From: Nocardia fusca NBRC 14340
Lineage (GTDB): Bacteria > Actinomycetota > Actinomycetes > Mycobacteriales > Mycobacteriaceae
DNA length: 64,000 nucleotides
Reading direction: 5' to 3'
NCBI RefSeq assembly: GCF_001618425.1
Contig: NZ_BDCU01000017.1
Coordinates: 434,001 to 498,000, forward strand
The notes below the pieces were generated by a model that was not told the DNA's origin, ran no database searches, and was given only the letters and a program-made list of their open reading frames with translations. Below are positions 30,897-41,025 of this stretch, one piece after another; positions within the stretch are counted from its first letter, which is position 1; each line of letters begins with the position of its first letter. Position numbers and translations under genes: made by a program.

Positions 30897-31751
30897 ATGT
30901 CCACTTCCCCGCCGCTGCTGCGCCCGCGCGACGGCGACGCCTTGCGCGCCGAGATCCGGCGGCTGGCGGGTGTCGCCGGGGTGCCGGTGATCTTCGGCGG
31001 CGAGGTCAGCGCCGACACCCTGCGGCTGACCGAGTTCGCCGGGGTCCGGACCAATGGCCTGCGCGGTCTGTCGGTGACCCGCGCGTCCGGGCTGGGTGGC
31101 CGGGTCGTGGATTCGCGCCGGCCCGCCGCGGTCTCCGACTACGGCAACGCGCTCTCGATCACGCATCACTACGACGGTCCGGTACTCGGGGAGGGCCTCC
31201 GGTCGGTGGTCGCGGTACCGGTGGTGGTGTCGGGTCGTTCGCGGGCGGTGCTGTACGCGGCGACCAGGGGCCCCGGTCCGCTCGGCGACCGGACCGCCGA
31301 CGCGCTGGTGCAGGCCGGGCGCCGGCTCGCCACCGAGATCGGCATCCGCGACGAGGTGGACCGGCGGTTGCGCCTGCTGGATATGACCGCTCCCGCCCCC
31401 GCTACCGACGGTGTGGTGGCCGAGGAATTGCGCGTGGTCCAGGCCGAATTGCGCGCCATCGCGGACGCGGCCGGCGATGTGCATATGCGGGACAGGTTGC
31501 GGGAGGTCGGTGAGCGGCTCACCCGCGCACTCGCCGGCGGGCCCGACCCCGATGCGCCGCGGCTCGCGCGCCGCGAAATCGATGTACTCTCTCAGGTCGC
31601 GCTGGGTTGCTCCAACCAGGCTGTCGCTCAACGGCTTTCGCTGGGCCCGGAAACGGTCAAGAGTTATCTGCGCAGCGCGATGCGCAAACTCGACGCCCAT
31701 TCGCGGCACGAAGCCGTGGCCACCGCCCGTCGTCTCGGCATCATTCCCTGA
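30897..31751 (+). CDS. GAF-domain LuxR-family transcriptional regulator
   Basis: 284 residues. N-terminal ~160 residues fit a GAF sensor domain (GVPVIFGGEV...GLRGLSVTRASGLGGRV...LRSVVAVPVVVSGRSRAVLYAATR). A helical linker follows, then a C-terminal LuxR helix-turn-helix (about 222-280): LARREIDVLSQVALGCSNQAVAQRL and ETVKSYLRSAMRKLD. ATG at 30897 has AAGGGG 8-9 bp upstream. Divergent from the acyl-CoA synthetase gene; such pairs in Rhodococcus-like bacteria suggest local control in response to a small ligand, which is unknown. Confidence 0.88.
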   Translation: MSTSPPLLRPRDGDALRAEIRRLAGVAGVPVIFGGEVSADTLRLTEFAGVRTNGLRGLSVTRASGLGGRVVDSRRPAAVSDYGNALSITHHYDGPVLGEGLRSVVAVPVVVSGRSRAVLYAATRGPGPLGDRTADALVQAGRRLATEIGIRDEVDRRLRLLDMTAPAPATDGVVAEELRVVQAELRAIADAAGDVHMRDRLREVGERLTRALAGGPDPDAPRLARREIDVLSQVALGCSNQAVAQRLSLGPETVKSYLRSAMRKLDAHSRHEAVATARRLGIIP

Positions 31752-31869
31752 CTGCGCCGACCGCCACGGGGACGCGGCGCCTGCCGCGCAATGATCGGGC
31801 TGCCCCTGTACTCCGCCGGTCCCGAATTGCCGCCCGGTTCATACGCGATCCCCACCCGGGTCACGCGGC

Positions 31870-32556
31870 TCAGTCCGTATCGGGCAGCAGATCCGGTCGC
31901 CGTTCCCGCGTGCGGATCAGCGACTGCTCCCGCCGCCACGCCGCGATCCGGGCATGGTCTCCGGACAGCAGGATCGGCGGGACCTCGAGTCCCCGCCAGC
32001 TCACCGGGCGGGTGTAGCTGGGGCCCTCGAGCAACCCGTCGGAGAACGAATCCTGTTCGTGTGACTGCTGATTGCCGAGTACGCCGGGAATCAACCGGAC
32101 CACCGCCTCGGTCATCACCAGGACCGCGGCCTCGCCGCCGATCAGCACGTAATCCCCGATACTGACCTCTTCGACCCGGACCCGGCGGGCCGCGTCGTCG
32201 AACACCCGCTGATCGATACCCTCGTAGCGGCCGCAGGCGAACACCAGGTGTTCTTCTCCGGCCCACCGCTGCGCGGTCTCCTGGGTGAACGGGACGCCGG
32301 CGGGTGTGGGCACCACGAGCAGGGCGGCGTCCGGGCACACCGCGTCGAGCGCGTCCCCCCAGACGACGGGTTTCATCACCATGCCGGGCCCGCCGCCGTA
32401 GGGCGAATCGTCGACGGATTTGTGCACATCGTGGGTCCAGCGCCGCAGATCGTGCACGTCCACCGACACGACGCCCTTGTCGATGGCCTTGCCCAGCAGC
32501 GCGGTGCGCAACGGGTCCAGGTATTCCGGGAAGATGGTGACCACGTCGATCCTCAT
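31870..32556 (-). CDS. trmD: tRNA (guanine-N1-)-methyltransferase
   Basis: Methylates G37 of tRNAs to m1G, preventing frameshifts. 228 residues of the SPOUT knot fold. Diagnostic motifs: [15 protein letters not shown] at the N-terminus, [50 protein letters not shown] (partly shown) and [11 protein letters not shown] at 32556; the frame starts 4 codons earlier. Last gene of the rpsP-khpA-rimM-trmD operon; rimM ends 13 bp upstream. Confidence 0.97.
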   Translation of the reverse strand: MRIDVVTIFPEYLDPLRTALLGKAIDKGVVSVDVHDLRRWTHDVHKSVDDSPYGGGPGMVMKPVVWGDALDAVCPDAALLVVPTPAGVPFTQETAQRWAGEEHLVFACGRYEGIDQRVFDDAARRVRVEEVSIGDYVLIGGEAAVLVMTEAVVRLIPGVLGNQQSHEQDSFSDGLLEGPSYTRPVSWRGLEVPPILLSGDHARIAAWRREQSLIRTRERRPDLLPDTD

Positions 32557-32569
32557 GACGCCGGCCACC

Positions 32570-33094
32570 TCATTCCGGATCCAGTAGGCCTTCGGGCGGG
32601 TCGATCACGATCAGCGCGTCGGCGATCGACACCGTCGGCACGATGGCGGTGACGAAGGGGACCAGAATTTCCCGGCCGTCCGCGGCGGCGCGGATCGAGA
32701 GCAGTTCACCGGCCGCCGAATGCAGCACCTCGATGACGGTGCCGATTTCGGTCCCGTCGGTGAGCTGTACGCGCAGGCCCTCGAGTTCGTGATCGTAGAA
32801 CTCGTCCGGGTCCTCCGACGGCCCGAGTTCCTCGCTGTCCACCAGGAACAGCATGCCGCGCAGGGCGTCGGCGGCGGTCCGGTCGGTGACACCCACCAGA
32901 TTCACCAGGAGCCGGCCCGAATGTTCCCGGGCCGACTCCACGGTGAAGTCACGGACCTGGGTCGCGCGCGCCGCGCGCCCGTGCAGCACCGCGCCGGGCG
33001 CGAATCGCGCCTCCGGTTCGTCGGTACGCACCTCGACCACCAGTTCGCCCCGCACACCGTGCGAGCGGGCGACCCGGCCCACGACGAGTTCCAT
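32570..33094 (-). CDS. rimM: ribosome maturation factor RimM
   Basis: 174 residues. Assists 30S head assembly by binding S19. N-terminal RimM barrel ([18 protein letters not shown]) and C-terminal PRC barrel ([52 protein letters not shown] in shortened form) are both present. The ATG at 33094 immediately follows the khpA stop, showing the usual close packing of this operon. Confidence 0.96.
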   Translation of the reverse strand: MELVVGRVARSHGVRGELVVEVRTDEPEARFAPGAVLHGRAARATQVRDFTVESAREHSGRLLVNLVGVTDRTAADALRGMLFLVDSEELGPSEDPDEFYDHELEGLRVQLTDGTEIGTVIEVLHSAAGELLSIRAAADGREILVPFVTAIVPTVSIADALIVIDPPEGLLDPE

Positions 33095-33337
33095 CTACTG
33101 GTCGGTGTCGACCACGTCGACCCGGATACCCCGGCCGCCGATACCGGCGACGAGGGTACGCAGGGCGGTCGCGGTGCGGCCACCCCGGCCGATGACCTTG
33201 CCCAGGTCGTCGGGGTGGACATGCACCTCGACGGTGCGCCCGCGGCGGCCGGTGATCAGCTCGACGCGGACGTCATCGGGATTGGCGACGATACCGCGAA
33301 CCAGATGTTCCACGGCATCGGCGACGACGACGCTCAT
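33095..33337 (-). CDS. khpA: KH-domain RNA-binding protein
   Basis: 80 residues forming one KH domain with the loop GKVIGRGGRTATALR, in which GxxG contacts RNA. Orthologue of Rv2908c; the KhpA family acts with KhpB/Jag in RNA metabolism and cell-size control in other Gram-positive bacteria. Its ATG overlaps the rpsP stop by one base (TAATG), and its stop is directly followed by the rimM start, so it is translated as part of the same operon. Confidence 0.95.
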   Translation of the reverse strand: MSVVVADAVEHLVRGIVANPDDVRVELITGRRGRTVEVHVHPDDLGKVIGRGGRTATALRTLVAGIGGRGIRVDVVDTDQ

Positions 33338-33780
33338 TACTCGGCGGCCTCGGCGGACTCGGTCGCCTCGGCGGCGTCTTCTTCCTTGTCCTTCTTGGCC
33401 TTCTTCTTCGGGGTGACGGCTTCGGCGACCGGCTCGTTGTCGGCGGCGGCCAGCGCGGCATTGAAGAGGTCCAGCTTGGACGGCTTGGGCTCGGCGACCT
33501 TCAGGGTGCCCTCGGCGCCCGGCAGGCCCTTGAACTTCTGCCAGTCGCCGGTGATCTCCAGGAGCCGCTGCACCGGTTCGGTCGGCTGCGCGCCGACACC
33601 CAGCCAGTACTGCGCCCGCTCCGAGTCGATCTCGATCAGCGAGGGCTCTTCCTTGGGGTGGTACTTGCCGATGGACTCGATGGCCCGGCCGTCACGACGG
33701 GTGCGGGCGTCCGCGACGACGACGCGGTACTGCGGGTTGCGGATCTTGCCCATACGGGTGAGCTTGATGCGAACAGCCAT
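33337..33780 (-). CDS. rpsP: 30S ribosomal protein S16
   Basis: 147 residues. Core of ~85 residues with [24 protein letters not shown] and [16 protein letters not shown] [16 protein letters not shown] (shortened). A ~60-residue tail follows, alternating Ala/Glu with Lys ([24 protein letters not shown] in part), an actinobacterial extension of unknown use. First gene of the rpsP-khpA-rimM-trmD operon; its promoter must lie in the 329-bp spacer towards the VWA gene. Confidence 0.97.
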   Translation of the reverse strand: MAVRIKLTRMGKIRNPQYRVVVADARTRRDGRAIESIGKYHPKEEPSLIEIDSERAQYWLGVGAQPTEPVQRLLEITGDWQKFKGLPGAEGTLKVAEPKPSKLDLFNAALAAADNEPVAEAVTPKKKAKKDKEEDAAEATESAEAAE

Positions 33781-34109
33781 CTGCTGATCTGCCTTTCATA
33801 GTGGTCACGGCGCAATTCAGCGACTCACGCGGTCTCGCGAGCCCGGTTTTGCGAATGAAGTGTGTGACCGCCGCGCGGTACGTGACCGGAGACGGGCTGA
33901 CACTGTCCAGAAGGACGGTCGACCATTCTGCCAGACGCCGCGGCCGACCCGGAAACCGCCCGGGTCCGCGAGCTCACGGGCGGCGGCGCCGGGGCGTGTC
34001 GTCCCGTGGGCGGGGATCCGCCGGTTGGCAACTGGTCAGTCGTCTGAGTAGCGTCCGACCGGCCGTATCCGGGCAGTATCCGGCCGAGTCGAATGGGAGT
34101 ACCGACCAC
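33781..34109. other. 329-bp divergent spacer between rpsP and the VWA gene
   Basis: Non-coding by homology, although the VWA frame remains open through it. Must hold the promoter of the rpsP operon (minus) and that of the VWA gene (plus). GGGAGT at 34095-34100 is the likely ribosome binding site of the latter. I see no repeat or strong -10 element. Confidence 0.55.
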
Positions 34110-35999
34110 GTGTCATTCTCGAACAGAATTCTGGCCGCGGCCGCGGCGGGGGTGATCGGCCTGGTGCCGGTCTCGATTCCGGCCCTGGCCCAGCAGTCAC
34201 CGCAGCAGCCGGAGTACGCGCCGACCATGCTGGTCCTGGACGCCTCGGGCTCCATGGCGGCACCCGACCCCGGCGGCGGCACCAAGATGGACGCGGCGAA
34301 GAACGCGGTGCGGACGTTCGTGACCGCGGCACCGGCGACGGCGAAGGTCGGGCTGACCGTGTACGGCACGTCCACGGGATCCTCGGACGCGGAGAAGGAC
34401 ACCGGCTGCCGCGACGTCCAGGTGCTGCATCCGGCCGAAACCCTCGACAGGCCCGCGCTGACCGGCGCCGCGGACCGGATCGCGCCCAGCGGCTACACCC
34501 CGGTCGGGACAGCCTTGCGGACCGCCGCCGCGGCCCTGCCGCAGGAGGGTCCGCGTTCGATCGTGCTGGTCTCCGACGGACTCGACACCTGCGCCCCGCC
34601 GGACCCGTGCGAGGTCGCGCGCGAACTGTCCGCCCAGGGCGCCGAGATCGTGGTGCACGCCATCGGCTTCGGTGTCGACGATCCGTCACGAGCCCAGCTG
34701 ACCTGCATCGCCCAGGCCACCGGCGGCACCTATACCGACGCCGTGGACGGGAAAACCCTGGAACAGGTGCTTCCGCGCGTGAGTGCCACCGCCCTGCGTA
34801 CCTACGCACCCACCGGCAGCCCGATCGCGGGCACCGCGGGATACCGGGACGCACCGGTGGCCGCCGCGGGCCAGTACCTGGATGTCCTCGGACAGCGCGC
34901 GTCGCGCTACTACGCGGTGGACGTACCCGACGACGCGACGGCCTATTTCAGTGCCACCGTCTCCTTCCCGCGCGGCGGGGACGCCGTCTTCGCGAACAAC
35001 CGCCTCGACCTGCGGGTCTACGGCACCGACGGCGAAGACTGCCATGTCTACGAGAACGAACTGGCCACCCGCTCCACGGACGGAGTGGCGCTGACCGTCG
35101 GCAGCGCGTGGACAGGCGCGGCCGAACCCGACACCGGTAGCCCGAGCACCGACCGGTGCCGGGGCGGCGGACGCTACTACTTCGCCCTGGAATGGGCTCA
35201 TGTCGCCGACAATGCTCCGGCGCAGCTGCCGGTGGAATTGCTGGTCGGTGTGGAGCCCGCGGTCGCCGATCCGGGGCCCGCACCGGATCCGGAGGCGGTG
35301 GAGTTCGCCGCACCGGACGGGGTGACCGTCCCGGCGATCGGCGGGGGCTCGTTCAATGTCGCGGCCGCCCTACCCGGTTCCGGCCGGTACACCGATACCC
35401 TGCAGCGCGGCGAATTCGTCTTCTACCGGGTGAAACTGGAGTGGGGGCAGGGGCTGGCGTACCGGGTGCGGTTCGCCGCGACCCCCGACCGCGGCAGCGA
35501 CTACGTCTCGAATATCGCCACCACGCTCTACAACCCGTACCGGGCGGAACTCGATTCCGATTTCGCCGCCTACACCGGAACCGAGAGCATCCTGCCGAGT
35601 AACGACACAGCACTGGCCACCAGACCGATCAGGTTCCTGAACCGGGAAGCTGCCGAGCACACGGTGCACGGTCAAGCGGTGCCGGGCTGGTACTACATCG
35701 CGGTGAAGCTGAGCCCCGCCCACGGCGAGCGGGCCCGGGTCGCGCCGGTACCGGTCGAGCTGGAGGTGGATATCACCGGCGAGCCCGAGCCGGGGCCGCG
35801 CTATGCCGGCGATACCGCGAGTACGGGCACCTTCGGTGCAGACCCGCAGCAGGCCGGGGCACCGGATACCGCCGCCGCGGCCGATACAGCGGCCGACGGC
35901 GTATCACCGCTGGTGTGGGTGGCGGTCATCGGTGGCACGGTGCTGGTGATCTCGGCGGCGACGACCATCTTCCTACTCGGCCGCCGCAACCGACGCTGA
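34110..35999 (+). CDS. membrane-anchored von Willebrand factor A domain protein
   Basis: 629 residues from GTG 34110. Sec signal peptide (AAAAAGVIGLVPVSIPALAQQ, about 9-29). A VWA domain (about 38-225) follows with an intact MIDAS: Asp44-x-Ser46-x-Ser48 (DASGSM), the Thr in GYTPVGTAL, and the Asp of VLVSDGLDTC. The ~350-residue beta-rich middle has no family I recognise. One C-terminal membrane helix (PLVWVAVIGGTVLVISAATTIF) and the basic end GRRNRR anchor the protein with its bulk outside the cell. Cys pairs (GC, DTC-DPC, TC) may form disulphides. Probably binds a protein ligand at the cell surface. Confidence 0.85.
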   Translation: MSFSNRILAAAAAGVIGLVPVSIPALAQQSPQQPEYAPTMLVLDASGSMAAPDPGGGTKMDAAKNAVRTFVTAAPATAKVGLTVYGTSTGSSDAEKDTGCRDVQVLHPAETLDRPALTGAADRIAPSGYTPVGTALRTAAAALPQEGPRSIVLVSDGLDTCAPPDPCEVARELSAQGAEIVVHAIGFGVDDPSRAQLTCIAQATGGTYTDAVDGKTLEQVLPRVSATALRTYAPTGSPIAGTAGYRDAPVAAAGQYLDVLGQRASRYYAVDVPDDATAYFSATVSFPRGGDAVFANNRLDLRVYGTDGEDCHVYENELATRSTDGVALTVGSAWTGAAEPDTGSPSTDRCRGGGRYYFALEWAHVADNAPAQLPVELLVGVEPAVADPGPAPDPEAVEFAAPDGVTVPAIGGGSFNVAAALPGSGRYTDTLQRGEFVFYRVKLEWGQGLAYRVRFAATPDRGSDYVSNIATTLYNPYRAELDSDFAAYTGTESILPSNDTALATRPIRFLNREAAEHTVHGQAVPGWYYIAVKLSPAHGERARVAPVPVELEVDITGEPEPGPRYAGDTASTGTFGADPQQAGAPDTAAAADTAADGVSPLVWVAVIGGTVLVISAATTIFLLGRRNRR

Positions 36000-36106
36000 C
36001 CGAACTCATCGGGGCACAGCTGGTGCACACCCGCCCGCTGTGCCCCGGCCCCCGGTCCCGGACCGTCGAATGCCGCCGCGACCACGGACCCCGAAAAGAC
36101 CACAAC

Positions 36107-37666
36107 TCACTTGTCCGGGAACTTGAACTTGGAGAGATCGAAGTTCTCCAGGCCCGGGGGCAGCTGATCGAGGCCGGGCGGCATATTGGAGAGATCCGGC
36201 ATACCGCCGCCGGGCAGGCCCGGCATACCGGGGAAACCGCCGCGCATCTTCGGCTGGGTGGGTCCGCGGCCGCCCTTCTTCCCCTTCTTGCCCTTCTGCT
36301 TCTTGTTACGACGGTTGGCGCCGGGCATCCCCATCTGCCGGCCCATCATCGTCATCATCTTGCGGGCTTCGAAGAACCGGTCGACGAGCTGGTTGACATC
36401 GGAGACCTGAACTCCCGACCCGTTGGCGATACGCAGTCGGCGGGAGGCGTTGATGATCTTCGGGTTCTCCCGCTCGGCGGGGGTCATACCGCGGATGATC
36501 GCCTGGACGCGGTCGAGCTGTTTATCGTCGACCTGGGCCAGTACATCCTTCATCTGACCGGCGCCCGGCAGCATCCCGAGCAGATTGCCGATGGGTCCCA
36601 TCTTGCGGATGGCGAGCATCTGGTCGAGGAAATCCTCGAGGGTGAGCTCGCCGCTGCCGATCTTGCGCGCCGCCTCCTCGGCCTGCTCCGCGTCGTAGAC
36701 CTGTTCGGCCTGTTCGATGAGGGTGAGCACATCGCCCATACCGAGGATGCGGCTGGCCATCCGGTCGGGATGGAAGACGTCGAAATCCTCGAGTTTCTCG
36801 CCGGTGGAGGCGAACATGATCGGCGCGCCGGTGACGTTGCGCACGCTCAGCGCCGCACCACCGCGGGCGTCGCCGTCGAGTTTGGTGAGGACCACACCGG
36901 TGAAGCCGACACCGTCACGGAAGGCCTCGGCGGTGGAGACCGCGTCCTGGCCGATCATGGCGTCGAGGACGAACAGGGTCTCGTCGGGTTTCACCGCGTC
37001 GCGGATACCGGCGGCCTGCGCCATGAGTTCGGCGTCGATACCGAGCCGGCCGGCGGTGTCGACGATCACGACGTCGTACTGTTTGGCGCGCGCCTCGGTG
37101 ATACCGGATTCGGCCACCGCGACCGGATCGGCCGCGGTGATCCCGAGGGCATTCTCGCCGCCACCGATCGACGTGCCGGGGTGCGGCGCGAACACCGGCA
37201 CACCGGCGCGTTCGCCGACCACCTGCAACTGGGTCACCGCGCCCGGGCGCTGCAGATCGCAGGCCACCAGCAGCGGCTGATGGCCCTGGTCGCGCAGCCA
37301 TTTGGCCAGCTTGCCGGCGAGCGTGGTCTTACCGGCACCCTGCAGGCCGGCCAGCATGATCACCGTCGGCGGGGTCTTGGCCAGCGTCAGGCGCCTTGTC
37401 TCGCCACCGAGGATCCCGACGAGTTCCTCGTTGACGATCTTGACGACCTGCTGGGCCGGGTTCAGCGCGGCCGAAACCTCCGCGCCCTTGGCCCGCTCCT
37501 TGATCCGGGCGATGAAACCGCGGACCACGGGCAGCGCGACGTCGGCCTCCAGCAGCGCCAGGCGGATCTCCCGGCAGGTGGCGTCGATATCGGCCGGTGA
37601 CAGGCGTCCCTTACCGCGAAGATCCTTCAGGGCACCGGTCAACCGGTCGGATAGGGATTCGAACAC
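36107..37666 (-). CDS. ffh: signal recognition particle protein (Ffh/SRP54)
   Basis: GTPase that binds 4.5S RNA and signal sequences and docks on FtsY for co-translational membrane targeting. 519 residues. N-domain (1-~90), G-domain with GLQGAGKTTLAGKLA, DTAGR and TKLDGDARGG, and the M-domain with SGVQVSDVNQLVDRFFEARKMMTMMGRQMG (in part) for signal-sequence and RNA binding. The C-terminal tail is rich in Gly, Pro and Met. GTG start at 37666 with AGGAG at good spacing. Confidence 0.97.
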   Translation of the reverse strand: MFESLSDRLTGALKDLRGKGRLSPADIDATCREIRLALLEADVALPVVRGFIARIKERAKGAEVSAALNPAQQVVKIVNEELVGILGGETRRLTLAKTPPTVIMLAGLQGAGKTTLAGKLAKWLRDQGHQPLLVACDLQRPGAVTQLQVVGERAGVPVFAPHPGTSIGGGENALGITAADPVAVAESGITEARAKQYDVVIVDTAGRLGIDAELMAQAAGIRDAVKPDETLFVLDAMIGQDAVSTAEAFRDGVGFTGVVLTKLDGDARGGAALSVRNVTGAPIMFASTGEKLEDFDVFHPDRMASRILGMGDVLTLIEQAEQVYDAEQAEEAARKIGSGELTLEDFLDQMLAIRKMGPIGNLLGMLPGAGQMKDVLAQVDDKQLDRVQAIIRGMTPAERENPKIINASRRLRIANGSGVQVSDVNQLVDRFFEARKMMTMMGRQMGMPGANRRNKKQKGKKGKKGGRGPTQPKMRGGFPGMPGLPGGGMPDLSNMPPGLDQLPPGLENFDLSKFKFPDK

Positions 37667-38065
37667 CTGGTGCGCTCCTGATCTCGAGTGACGTCACTGA
37701 GTCCCAGGGTAATGGGCGTCCCAGAGTAGCGGGCGGCCCGGCGGGGCCGGGGCCCGCACCGGACTGCTCGCTCACATCACCGGAGATCGTCACCGGGCAG
37801 CCGCCCCGGAGGCCGGAAGCCCTGGCTTCGGAACGCGCGCCACGCGCGATGTGCCGTCCCTAGAACGGCGACCATCGAGCATTCACAGTGACGTTGACCT
37901 ACCCAGCTGCTCGAGTTGGGCGGCCGCACACACCTCAGCTCAGTCCCGGATGGTCAACCTCCACGGTCGGGGCCCGCCCCCGATTCTGGACTGAGCGGAG
38001 GAGGGAAGAATCGGGGTCACAGGGCCCCGACCCGCCCTGCCGCAGGCGGGGCAATAAACACAGGC
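37667..38065. other. 399-bp stretch without a gene
   Basis: Between ffh and the 112-residue orphan. It has several GC-rich imperfect inverted repeats (for example near 38033-38053, CCCGCCCTG and CAGGCGGGG) that could act as a terminator for the orphan gene or for a small RNA, but no known RNA is recognisable by eye. Confidence 0.5.
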
Positions 38066-38404
38066 TCACGAGGGCCCCGGCCCGGCGGCGCCGGAGGCGT
38101 CGCCGATGTACTCGGTGAACCCGCGGCGGTAGTCGTGCTGTTCCACAGCGACCAGATAGGCCGCCTCACGCCCGGTGAGACCGAGTCCGCGGGACAGGCT
38201 GTCCAGCCGCGACCAGTCGTCGTCGGGTGGTAGCCCGTTGGTTGCTACAGCGGCGGCCACATTCATCGCGGCCATCGCCTGGGATTCGGTGAGTGTGCGC
38301 CCAGGCAACCAGGACACCACCCAGTAGGCGTCACCTACACATCGGGCGATGTGCGGTGTCATATCGCTGGTCATGATCGACGAGGTCACCACTTGGATTG
38401 CCAC
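38066..38404 (-). CDS. small conserved hypothetical protein
   Basis: 112 residues from GTG 38404, with GGGGAG 8-9 bp upstream. No signal peptide or membrane helix. The pattern WVVSWLPGRTLTESQAMAAM and GLTGREAAYLVAVEQHDYRRG (in part) recalls small actinobacterial proteins often carried in many copies in Nocardia and Mycobacterium genomes; I know no function. It lies alone between ffh and glnD in the same direction. Confidence 0.65.
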   Translation of the reverse strand: MAIQVVTSSIMTSDMTPHIARCVGDAYWVVSWLPGRTLTESQAMAAMNVAAAVATNGLPPDDDWSRLDSLSRGLGLTGREAAYLVAVEQHDYRRGFTEYIGDASGAAGPGPS

Positions 38405-38530
38405 CGACCTGCTCCCCTCATGAGCGCGACAGCTGACCACCCGAATGTTAGGGGCCCGACCACCCACCATCGCCGACTCGCTGGCAAACGGTGAGCAATC
38501 GACGCGCAACGGTGACCTTCGTCTCGAACG

Positions 38531-41005
38531 CTAGTTCTGCTCGGGCTCCGGGGGTTTGCGTGGAGCCGGTCGCGGGACCACCGCCAGGATCGCCGATTCG
38601 AGCTCCGCGCGCCGGTCGGGGCCGGATCGTTGCCCCAGATCCACGCAGAACACGTCCACCACGAACGAGCCCATCGTCACGACCTTCGCCCAGCGCACAT
38701 CGGCGCCCGCACCCGCCAGCACCGCGGCCAACCGGCAGAGCAAACCGATTCGGTCCTCGGCCCGCAACTGCAGGATCAGCTGTCCGGGTATCGCGGTCTC
38801 CGCCCACAGCAGCCGGGGCTCGGCCTGCGCCCGGCGCGCGACGCCGAGGGTCTCTCGTTCGCGCGCGTCCAGCGCCGCCCGCACATCCAGCTCCCCGGCC
38901 GCGGCCCGTTTGATCTCCTGCCGCAGCAACCCCGCGTCCGGCGGACCGCCGAAAGTCGGTGTCACCACGAAAGTGTTGATCGCCGACTCCCCCGCCCCGC
39001 CGACCGACGCCGAGAGCACCCGCAGCGAATGCAGGGCCAGTACGCCCGCGGTATTCGAGAGCAGTCCGGGGGTGTCCGGGGCGATCACGGTGGCGATATG
39101 GGTGTATTTCCCCTCACCCGGCGTCAATTCGACGTGCACACCGCCGGCGGCGGCGCGGACCAGCAATTCCTCGGGGATGGATTCGGGCTCGGGCAGGGTC
39201 TCCCCCGCCATCACAGTGCGGCAGCGGCGGACCAGTTCCCCGATCAGGGTGGCCTTCCACTCACCCCATACGCCCGGGCCGGTGGCCAGGGAATCGGCCT
39301 CGGCCAGCGCGTGCAACAGTTCGAGCCGGCGCGGATCGTTGTCCAGCGCGTCGACCACATACCGGACGGTGTCCGGGTCGTCGATATCCCGATGCGTGGC
39401 GACATCGGGCAGCAGTAGATGGTGGCGGACCATGGCGCTGAGGATCTCCACGTCCGAGGGCCACAAGCCCAACCGGCGACCGATATGGGTCGCCAGGTCG
39501 GCACCCACCGTGCAGTGGTCCTCCACGCGGCCCTTGCCGATATCGTGCAGCAGCGCACCGAGTGCCAGCAGGTCGGGCCGGGCCACCCGGGTACTCAGCG
39601 CGCTCGCGTAGGCCACCGTCTCCACCGAGTGCCGGTCCACCGTCCACACGTGCAGCGCGTCACGCGGCGGCAGATCCCGGACCGCGCCCCATTCCGGCAG
39701 CAGCCGGCCCCAGAGACCGGTCCGGTCCAATGCCTCCACCGCGTCGATCACGCCCCGGCCCGCGCCGAGCAGCACCAGTAGATCGTTCAACGCGTCCTTG
39801 GGCCACGGCTCGCGCAGCTCCGGGGCGTCCTCGGACAGGCGGTTCAGGGTCGTCGCCGACATCGGCAGCCCGGTCTGCGCGGACGCCGCGGCCACCCGCA
39901 GCACCAGCCCCGGGTCACGCTGGGGCCGGGCGTCCCTGGCCAGCACCACTTCTCCGGCGTGTTCGACCACGCCCTCGTCCAGCGGCCGCCGCACCGGCAT
40001 CCGGCGCAACCGGGCCAGACCGCGGCGCGGCAGCGCGTTACCCGCGGTACGCAGGCCCACATCGACCGAATATCCGACGGTGCGCGCCGCATCGCTGAGC
40101 GTGCGGGCCAGATCGAACCGGTCACCGATACGCAGCGCGGCCCCGATCTCATCGGCGTCCTGGGCGCGCAACTGGTCGCGGGCGCGGCCCGCGACCCGGT
40201 GCAGTTCGGTGCGCACATCCAGGAGCCGCCGATGGGCCTGGGCGAGACCACCACCGGGCGCGTCCGGGCCCAAGCCGGGCATGGCGTCGGTGAGCTGGGC
40301 GATCGCGAGCGCGTCCAGCAGCTGGATATCGCGCAATCCGCCGCGCCCGTTCTTCAGATCCGGCTCGCTGCGGTGGGCGACCTGACCACTGCGTTCCCAG
40401 CGCGCGCGGACCCCGGCGACCAGTTCGTCGAAACGACCCCGTATTCCGCTGCGCCAGTCCTTGCGGATCCCCGCGACGACCCGGTCGCTGAGATCGGAGT
40501 TGCCCACGATGTGGCGGGCGTCGAGCATGCCGAGCGCGGCCACCAGATCGTCGGAGGCCACCTTCAGGGCATGCGGGACCGTGCGCACACTGTGGTCGAG
40601 TTTGATATGGGCGTCCCACAGCGGATACCAGAGCCGGTCGGCGATCTCGGCGACCCGTTTCGGATCCATATCCTCGTGCAACAGCACCAGATCCAGATCG
40701 GAGTACGGCAGCATCTCGCGGCGGCCGAGCCCGCCCACGGCCATGATCGCCAGCCCGCTGTCCGGCGTTATCCCCACTTCGGCGCCCTTGCTGGTGAGCC
40801 ACAGCTCATACAGATCGACCAGGGCCGCGCGCAGCGATTCGGCGTCCAGCCGCGGATGTCGCGGCGCCCCGCCGCCCAGTAGTTGATCCCGGGCCCGTAC
40901 CAGGTCGGCGGCACCGTGCGACAGTGCGGCCGCATTTCCGGGCCGCCCACCGCCGGACCGCCCGGACTCCCGGCCCTGCCGGTTGTCTCCCAACGAAACC
41001 ACCAC
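38531..41005 (-). CDS. glnD: [protein-PII] uridylyl/adenylyl transferase GlnD
   Basis: Modifies the PII protein at Tyr51 according to nitrogen status; in actinobacteria the modification is adenylylation. 824 residues from GTG 41005 (GTG 41002 possible). The nucleotidyltransferase domain has GGLGRREMLPYSDLDLVLL with its two catalytic Asp residues, then a GlnE-like helical region, the HD domain (LGALLHDIGKGR and later His residues), and two ACT domains at the C-terminus (TVIAPDTPGLLSNTAGVL; LRAEDRIGLLCRLAAVL). The frame is open far upstream over glnB, without homology. Confidence 0.94.
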   Translation of the reverse strand: MVVSLGDNRQGRESGRSGGGRPGNAAALSHGAADLVRARDQLLGGGAPRHPRLDAESLRAALVDLYELWLTSKGAEVGITPDSGLAIMAVGGLGRREMLPYSDLDLVLLHEDMDPKRVAEIADRLWYPLWDAHIKLDHSVRTVPHALKVASDDLVAALGMLDARHIVGNSDLSDRVVAGIRKDWRSGIRGRFDELVAGVRARWERSGQVAHRSEPDLKNGRGGLRDIQLLDALAIAQLTDAMPGLGPDAPGGGLAQAHRRLLDVRTELHRVAGRARDQLRAQDADEIGAALRIGDRFDLARTLSDAARTVGYSVDVGLRTAGNALPRRGLARLRRMPVRRPLDEGVVEHAGEVVLARDARPQRDPGLVLRVAAASAQTGLPMSATTLNRLSEDAPELREPWPKDALNDLLVLLGAGRGVIDAVEALDRTGLWGRLLPEWGAVRDLPPRDALHVWTVDRHSVETVAYASALSTRVARPDLLALGALLHDIGKGRVEDHCTVGADLATHIGRRLGLWPSDVEILSAMVRHHLLLPDVATHRDIDDPDTVRYVVDALDNDPRRLELLHALAEADSLATGPGVWGEWKATLIGELVRRCRTVMAGETLPEPESIPEELLVRAAAGGVHVELTPGEGKYTHIATVIAPDTPGLLSNTAGVLALHSLRVLSASVGGAGESAINTFVVTPTFGGPPDAGLLRQEIKRAAAGELDVRAALDARERETLGVARRAQAEPRLLWAETAIPGQLILQLRAEDRIGLLCRLAAVLAGAGADVRWAKVVTMGSFVVDVFCVDLGQRSGPDRRAELESAILAVVPRPAPRKPPEPEQN

Positions 41006-41025
41006 CCGTTCACGCAGGCGACCCC

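Noticed and set aside
35915..37600. 561-codon plus-strand open frame
   Set aside because: Antisense to ffh; no start signal and no homology.
38030..38056. GC-rich hairpin as a terminator or small RNA
   Set aside because: The stem has bulges and no U tract, and such structures arise easily at this GC content.
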